In this document: one piece after another, positions 15,013 to 18,121 of the stretch
How the letters are laid out: each line of letters starts with the position of its first letter
Numbering within the stretch: position 1 is the first letter of the stretch
DNA from: an uncultured Bacteroidota bacterium
GTDB taxonomy: Bacteria > Bacteroidota > Bacteroidia > Chitinophagales > Chitinophagaceae
DNA: 18,121 nucleotides
Direction of reading: 5' to 3'
Assembly: GCA_903847655.1 (NCBI GenBank)
Contig: CAINEG010000079.1
Span: 1-18,121, forward strand
Made by a program: the position numbers and the translations under genes
The notes under the pieces: generated by a model
The model's database searches: none
What the model was told of the DNA's origin: nothing
Seen by the model: the letters and a program-made list of their open reading frames with translations, nothing else

Positions 15013-15795
15013 ATGTCCCTATCCACCCTTAGTTTTTCACTTATACAAACAGCTTTATTTTGGGAAGATAAAGCCGCCAACTTAGCCATGTTGGCTGAAA
15101 AAATCAGGCGTATAGAGGAATACACAGAAGTGATTGTACTTCCAGAAATGTTTAGTACTGGCTTTAGCATGCAGCCCGAAAAATTTGCAGAAACGATGGA
15201 TGGACCTACCATTGAGTGGATGCGCAGTTTGTCGGCAGAGAAAAAAGCGATCCTCACAGGTTCAATAATTATTAAAGAAGATGAAAAATATTACAACAGA
15301 TTAATATGGATGTTGCCTAATGGCGAATTAGGCTATTATGATAAAAGACACTTGTTTGCTTTTGCAGGAGAAGATCAGCATTATAGTGCAGGCAATAAAA
15401 GATTGATTGCAAGTGTGAAAGGTTGGAAAATTAATTTACAGATTTGTTATGATTTGCGTTTTCCTGTTTGGGCCCGTCAACAAGGAGAAGAATATGATGT
15501 ATTACTTTATGTAGCCAACTGGCCAGAAAAAAGAAACCATGCTTGGAAAACCTTACTCACTGCAAGGGCCATAGAAAATCAATGTATTACCATGGGCTTG
15601 AACCGAGTAGGTTTGGATGGAAACAATATAGCACACAGCGGTGATTCTTTAATTGTTGGCCCCCTTGGAGAAGTGCTCTACCACTGTGCTTACGAAGAAG
15701 ATGTTTTTACCATTACTTTACAAAAAGAAGAAATTACGAATGCGCGAACCCAGTTTCCATTTTGGAAAGATGCCGATTTTTTCCATATTCAATAA
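15013..15795 (+). CDS. Nitrilase-superfamily amidohydrolase, omega-amidase-like (NIT2/YafV type)
   Basis: A 260-residue cytoplasmic C-N hydrolase. The catalytic triad is Glu45 in VLPEMFSTGF, Lys111 in YDKRHLF and Cys145 in QICYDLRFP, each in its usual context. The FSTGF and KRHLFAFAGE segments are those of the omega-amidase group, which deaminates 2-oxoglutaramate (and 2-oxosuccinamate), the by-products of glutamine transaminases, including the one that finishes methionine salvage. Length is typical of YafV (256 in E. coli). nagA starts 22 bases downstream on the same strand, so the two probably share an mRNA. Other nitrilase-family amidases are possible, but the motifs fit this group best. 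Confidence 0.87.
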   Translation: MSLSTLSFSLIQTALFWEDKAANLAMLAEKIRRIEEYTEVIVLPEMFSTGFSMQPEKFAETMDGPTIEWMRSLSAEKKAILTGSIIIKEDEKYYNRLIWMLPNGELGYYDKRHLFAFAGEDQHYSAGNKRLIASVKGWKINLQICYDLRFPVWARQQGEEYDVLLYVANWPEKRNHAWKTLLTARAIENQCITMGLNRVGLDGNNIAHSGDSLIVGPLGEVLYHCAYEEDVFTITLQKEEITNARTQFPFWKDADFFHIQ

Positions 15796-15817
15796 TTATA
15801 ACTAAGTAGCAAAATTT

Positions 15818-16900
15818 ATGATCACTAGCATATCGGCAGCAAAATTATTTACAGGAATGGATTGGATGACGGAAGTGGTGATTGCATTTGAAAATGGAAA
15901 AATTATAAGTATCGCCAAAGAAGCATATGATCCTAATAATGCCATGCCTCTTGTAGTTCCTACATTGATTGATCTTCAAATTTATGGCGCAGAAAATAAA
16001 TTATTGTCTGAATTTCCTGAAGCGGACACCATTGAAAAAATATATAATTATTGTGTGGCTGGAGGTGCCGCTTATTTTCAACCTACCATTGCTTCACAAA
16101 GTCATGAAATTATTCTAAAGTCTATTGATGCAGTGAAGGCATACAAGGCCATTGGTGGTAAGGGTTGTATGGGATTACACATTGAAGGCCCATGGATTAA
16201 TGTCGTCAGAAAAGGAGCACATCAGGCCGATATTATTCATTCACCTACCTATCAAGAAGTGGAAGAAATTATACAATACGCAGAGGGAGTTATTGGAATG
16301 ATTACCATTGCACCAGAAGTAATAGATCAAAAAATTATTGATTTAATTCAACAAAATAATATTGTTATTTCTGCTGGACATACGGATGCTACCTATACAT
16401 TGGCTAATTCTTTTTTAGACAATGGAATTAATGTGGCCACCCATTTATACAATGCCATGAGTGGATTGCAACACCGTGCGCCCGGCATGGTGGGCGCTTT
16501 GTTTAATCACCCAACTGCAATGTGTAGTTTAGTGGCAGATGGATATCATGTAGATTTTGCTGCCATTAAAATTGCTAAAAAAATAATGGGTGATCGTTTA
16601 TTCTGTATTACTGATGCGGTGACCACCACTAATACCGGACTGTATCAACATGCACTGGTGGGTGATAAATATGAAAGCAAGGGGGTCTTAAGCGGTTCGG
16701 CTTTAACACAATTAAAATCAGTAAAGAACTTGGTGGATAAAGTGAGTATTGATTTAGGCGAAGCCATTAGAATGTGTAGCTTATATCCAGCTAAGGTAAT
16801 GCAGCAAAATGAAATTTTAGGTACCATTGAAATGGGCGGAAAGGCAGATCTACTCTGCTTAAGCGCCGATTTGTCCATCATTAAAATGGTCTTGGCTTAA
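15818..16900 (+). CDS. nagA: N-acetylglucosamine-6-phosphate deacetylase
   Basis: NagA removes acetate from GlcNAc-6-phosphate during chitin or peptidoglycan sugar recycling. The 360-residue protein has the amidohydrolase barrel with metal and catalytic residues Glu123 in HIEGPW, His188 in SAGHTDA, His209 in THLYNAM, His219 in QHRAPG and Asp266 in ITDAVTT. GVLSGSALT is the usual glycine-rich segment near the sugar phosphate. The first amidohydrolase metal motif HxH is absent: the sequence reads IDLQIYG (51-57), similar to E. coli NagA, which also uses a single metal. The protein is a little shorter than the 380-odd residues of E. coli NagA. No nagB, nagK or sugar transporter is adjacent. It follows the omega-amidase gene by 22 bases. 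Another amidohydrolase-family deacetylase is possible but less likely. Confidence 0.88.
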   Translation: MITSISAAKLFTGMDWMTEVVIAFENGKIISIAKEAYDPNNAMPLVVPTLIDLQIYGAENKLLSEFPEADTIEKIYNYCVAGGAAYFQPTIASQSHEIILKSIDAVKAYKAIGGKGCMGLHIEGPWINVVRKGAHQADIIHSPTYQEVEEIIQYAEGVIGMITIAPEVIDQKIIDLIQQNNIVISAGHTDATYTLANSFLDNGINVATHLYNAMSGLQHRAPGMVGALFNHPTAMCSLVADGYHVDFAAIKIAKKIMGDRLFCITDAVTTTNTGLYQHALVGDKYESKGVLSGSALTQLKSVKNLVDKVSIDLGEAIRMCSLYPAKVMQQNEILGTIEMGGKADLLCLSADLSIIKMVLA

Positions 16901-16928
16901 GTAAAAAACAAGTTATATTTTACCGACT

Positions 16929-17963
16929 TTATTGGCCAAAAGCATTCCAACCCTGTGCAGTAATATCAAATAAATTTTTACCCTTAGTAATTAATTTAGC
17001 GCCTTCTTCTTTATCACACATATAACCAATCACACTTATTTCTTCTTGTAAAGTAATTTTATCATAGTCGGATTGCTTCATGGTAAAAATCAATTCATAA
17101 TCCTCGCCACCATTCAATGCACAGACCGTAGGGTCTAAACCAAATTTAAAAGCAGCAGCACGGGTAGATTCGTGGATTGGAATTTTTTCTTCATAAATTC
17201 TACAACCCAAATTACTTTGTTTGCACAAATGCAATACCTCACTACTTAAACCATCACTGATGTCCATCATGGAAGTGGGTAGAATGTTTTGCTTTTCTAA
17301 TAGTTCCAAAATGTCTTTTCTGGCTTCTGGTTTTAATAAGCGACCTACGATATAATCTTCGTTTTCTAAATTGGGTTGTATTTGTGGATTCTCTACAAAT
17401 ATTTTTTTCTCTCTTTCCATGAGTGTTAAGCCTAAAAAAGCGGCACCCAAATCGCCTGAAACGCAGATCAGGTCTCCAGTTTCAGCGGTACTACGTTTGA
17501 TGTATTTATCGGGTGCTACTTCTCCTATTGCGGTCACGGAAATTATTAATCCTTTTTGTGAAGTTGACGTGTCGCCGCCAATTAAATCCACCTCATATTT
17601 TTCACAAGCAATATTTACACCTTCATAAAATTCTTCTAAAGCTTCTAAACTAAAACGATTACTAAAGGCGATGCTCATAGTAATTTGCGTAGGCTGCGCA
17701 TTCATGGCATAGATATCGCTAAGATTCACTACCACAGATTTATAACCCAAATGTTTTAAAGGTGTATACATTAAATCAAAATGCACCCCTTCAATTAATA
17801 AATCGGTGGTGATCACTGTTTGTTTTCCAAAATGATCAATCACGGCTGCATCATCACCTATAGATAAAATAGTAGAGGCATTATGTGTTTCAAAATTTTC
17901 TGTGAGATGATCTATCAAACCAAACTCTCCCAATTTATCAATTTCGGTTCTTTCTATTGACAT
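16929..17963 (-). CDS. thiL: Thiamine-monophosphate kinase
   Basis: ThiL phosphorylates thiamine monophosphate to the active cofactor thiamine diphosphate. The 344-residue sequence shows the PurM-like ATP-binding fold and ThiL motifs: GDDAAV (36-41), TTDLLIEGVHF (52-62), NLSDIYAM (80-87), GGDTS (129-133), MDISDGL (232-238) and GGEDYEL (284-290). The aspartates in these motifs bind magnesium and the phosphates. It begins 9 bases after the stop of an inositol monophosphatase-type gene and so belongs to the same transcript. It is convergent with nagA, with only 28 bases between their stops and no strong terminator there. Confidence 0.95.
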   Translation of the reverse strand: MSIERTEIDKLGEFGLIDHLTENFETHNASTILSIGDDAAVIDHFGKQTVITTDLLIEGVHFDLMYTPLKHLGYKSVVVNLSDIYAMNAQPTQITMSIAFSNRFSLEALEEFYEGVNIACEKYEVDLIGGDTSTSQKGLIISVTAIGEVAPDKYIKRSTAETGDLICVSGDLGAAFLGLTLMEREKKIFVENPQIQPNLENEDYIVGRLLKPEARKDILELLEKQNILPTSMMDISDGLSSEVLHLCKQSNLGCRIYEEKIPIHESTRAAAFKFGLDPTVCALNGGEDYELIFTMKQSDYDKITLQEEISVIGYMCDKEEGAKLITKGKNLFDITAQGWNAFGQ

Positions 17964-17972
17964 AAAAATATT

Positions 17973-18121
17973 TTATAAATTTCCGCCTTTAATGACGTTT
18001 AATAATTGATCATGAATTTTTCCGTTAGTCGCTATAATGCCGGGCTGGTATGGGCTGTAGGGGTTTCCCTTTAAGTCCGTTACCTTTCCACCTGCTTCTT
18101 CCACCATTAAAAAACCAGCTG
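17973..18121 (-). CDS. Inositol monophosphatase family protein, C-terminal 49 residues (cut by window edge)
   Basis: Reading the minus strand in from the right edge gives AGFLMVEEAGGKVTDLKGNP, then YSPYQPGIIATNGKIHDQLL and a stop at 17973-17975. AG-x-L-x-V-x-E-AGG-x-VTD-x-x-G-x-P is the C-terminal signature of inositol monophosphatase (SuhB/ImpA/CysQ) proteins, and the following ATNG-x-IH is also typical. The start and catalytic metal motifs lie outside the window, so it cannot be told whether the substrate is inositol phosphate, histidinol phosphate or another sugar phosphate. It is immediately upstream of thiL (9-base gap) in the same direction. Confidence 0.9.
   Translation of the reverse strand, partial: AGFLMVEEAGGKVTDLKGNPYSPYQPGIIATNGKIHDQLLNVIKGGNL

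Noticed and set aside
16901..16928. GTAAAA/TTTTAC inverted repeat between nagA and thiL as a terminator
   Set aside because: The stem is six mostly A/T pairs with an 11-base loop and no G/C core or proper T-run, too weak to call.
16929..17963. PurM-fold protein considered as selD, which would pair with mnmH
   Set aside because: The motifs TTDLLIEGVHF, NLSDIYAM and GGEDYEL are those of ThiL, and the N-terminal Cys/Sec active site of SelD is absent.

Overview
The window looks like an ordinary stretch of chromosome from a member of the Bacteroidota, probably of the Chitinophagia/Sphingobacteriia type. Support comes from visibly AT-rich DNA, genes with little or no Shine-Dalgarno sequence, promoters of the Bacteroidota form TTTG-N18-TAnnTTTG (clearest at 3091-3120), an N-terminal DUF5690-like membrane protein, and protein types common in that phylum (lipoprotein OmpA, KdnB-type dehydrogenase, secreted GH32). 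The genus assignment is inference. There are no rRNA or tRNA genes, insertion sequences, phage genes or CRISPR arrays. No gene-free stretch exceeds 300 bases; the longest is 7225-7438.

Layout. 1-209 (minus, cut by the window edge): start of a DUF5690-like transporter-fold protein. 280-3066 (plus): a MurG-like glycosyltransferase, tRNA 2-selenouridine synthase (mnmH/selU) only 2 bases behind it, and a small glycerolipid-type acyltransferase. 3165-4055 (plus): an OmpA-family lipoprotein with its own strong promoter and a strong terminator. 4185-6521 (plus): UvrD/PcrA helicase. 6625-7224 (plus): Nfu-type Fe-S carrier. 7225-7438: a hairpin- and repeat-rich intergenic region ending in a bidirectional terminator.

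7439-13095 (minus): read in transcription order, this run holds a fatty acid hydroxylase/sterol desaturase family protein, kdsB (CMP-Kdo synthetase), an MFS sugar porter, a secreted GH32 fructan/sucrose hydrolase, and kdnB (Kdo 8-oxidase). KdsB and KdnB together point to 8-amino-Kdo (Kdo8N) in the lipopolysaccharide core, with a two-gene fructan or sucrose cassette lodged between them. 13213-14328 (minus): dnaN, followed by its own terminator. 14495-14968 (plus, divergent from dnaN): recX. 15013-16900 (plus): an omega-amidase-like nitrilase and nagA. 16929-18121 (minus): thiL, and the C-terminal end of an inositol monophosphatase family protein cut by the window edge.

Functionally the region mixes housekeeping (DNA replication and repair, Fe-S assembly, thiamine, tRNA modification) with envelope building (OmpA, acyltransferase, Kdo and Kdo8N, amino-sugar recycling). 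The only obviously accessory part is the GH32-MFS pair. I found no convincing new defence or mobile system. The most interesting points are the split Kdo8N gene set and the repeated hairpin region after nfu.
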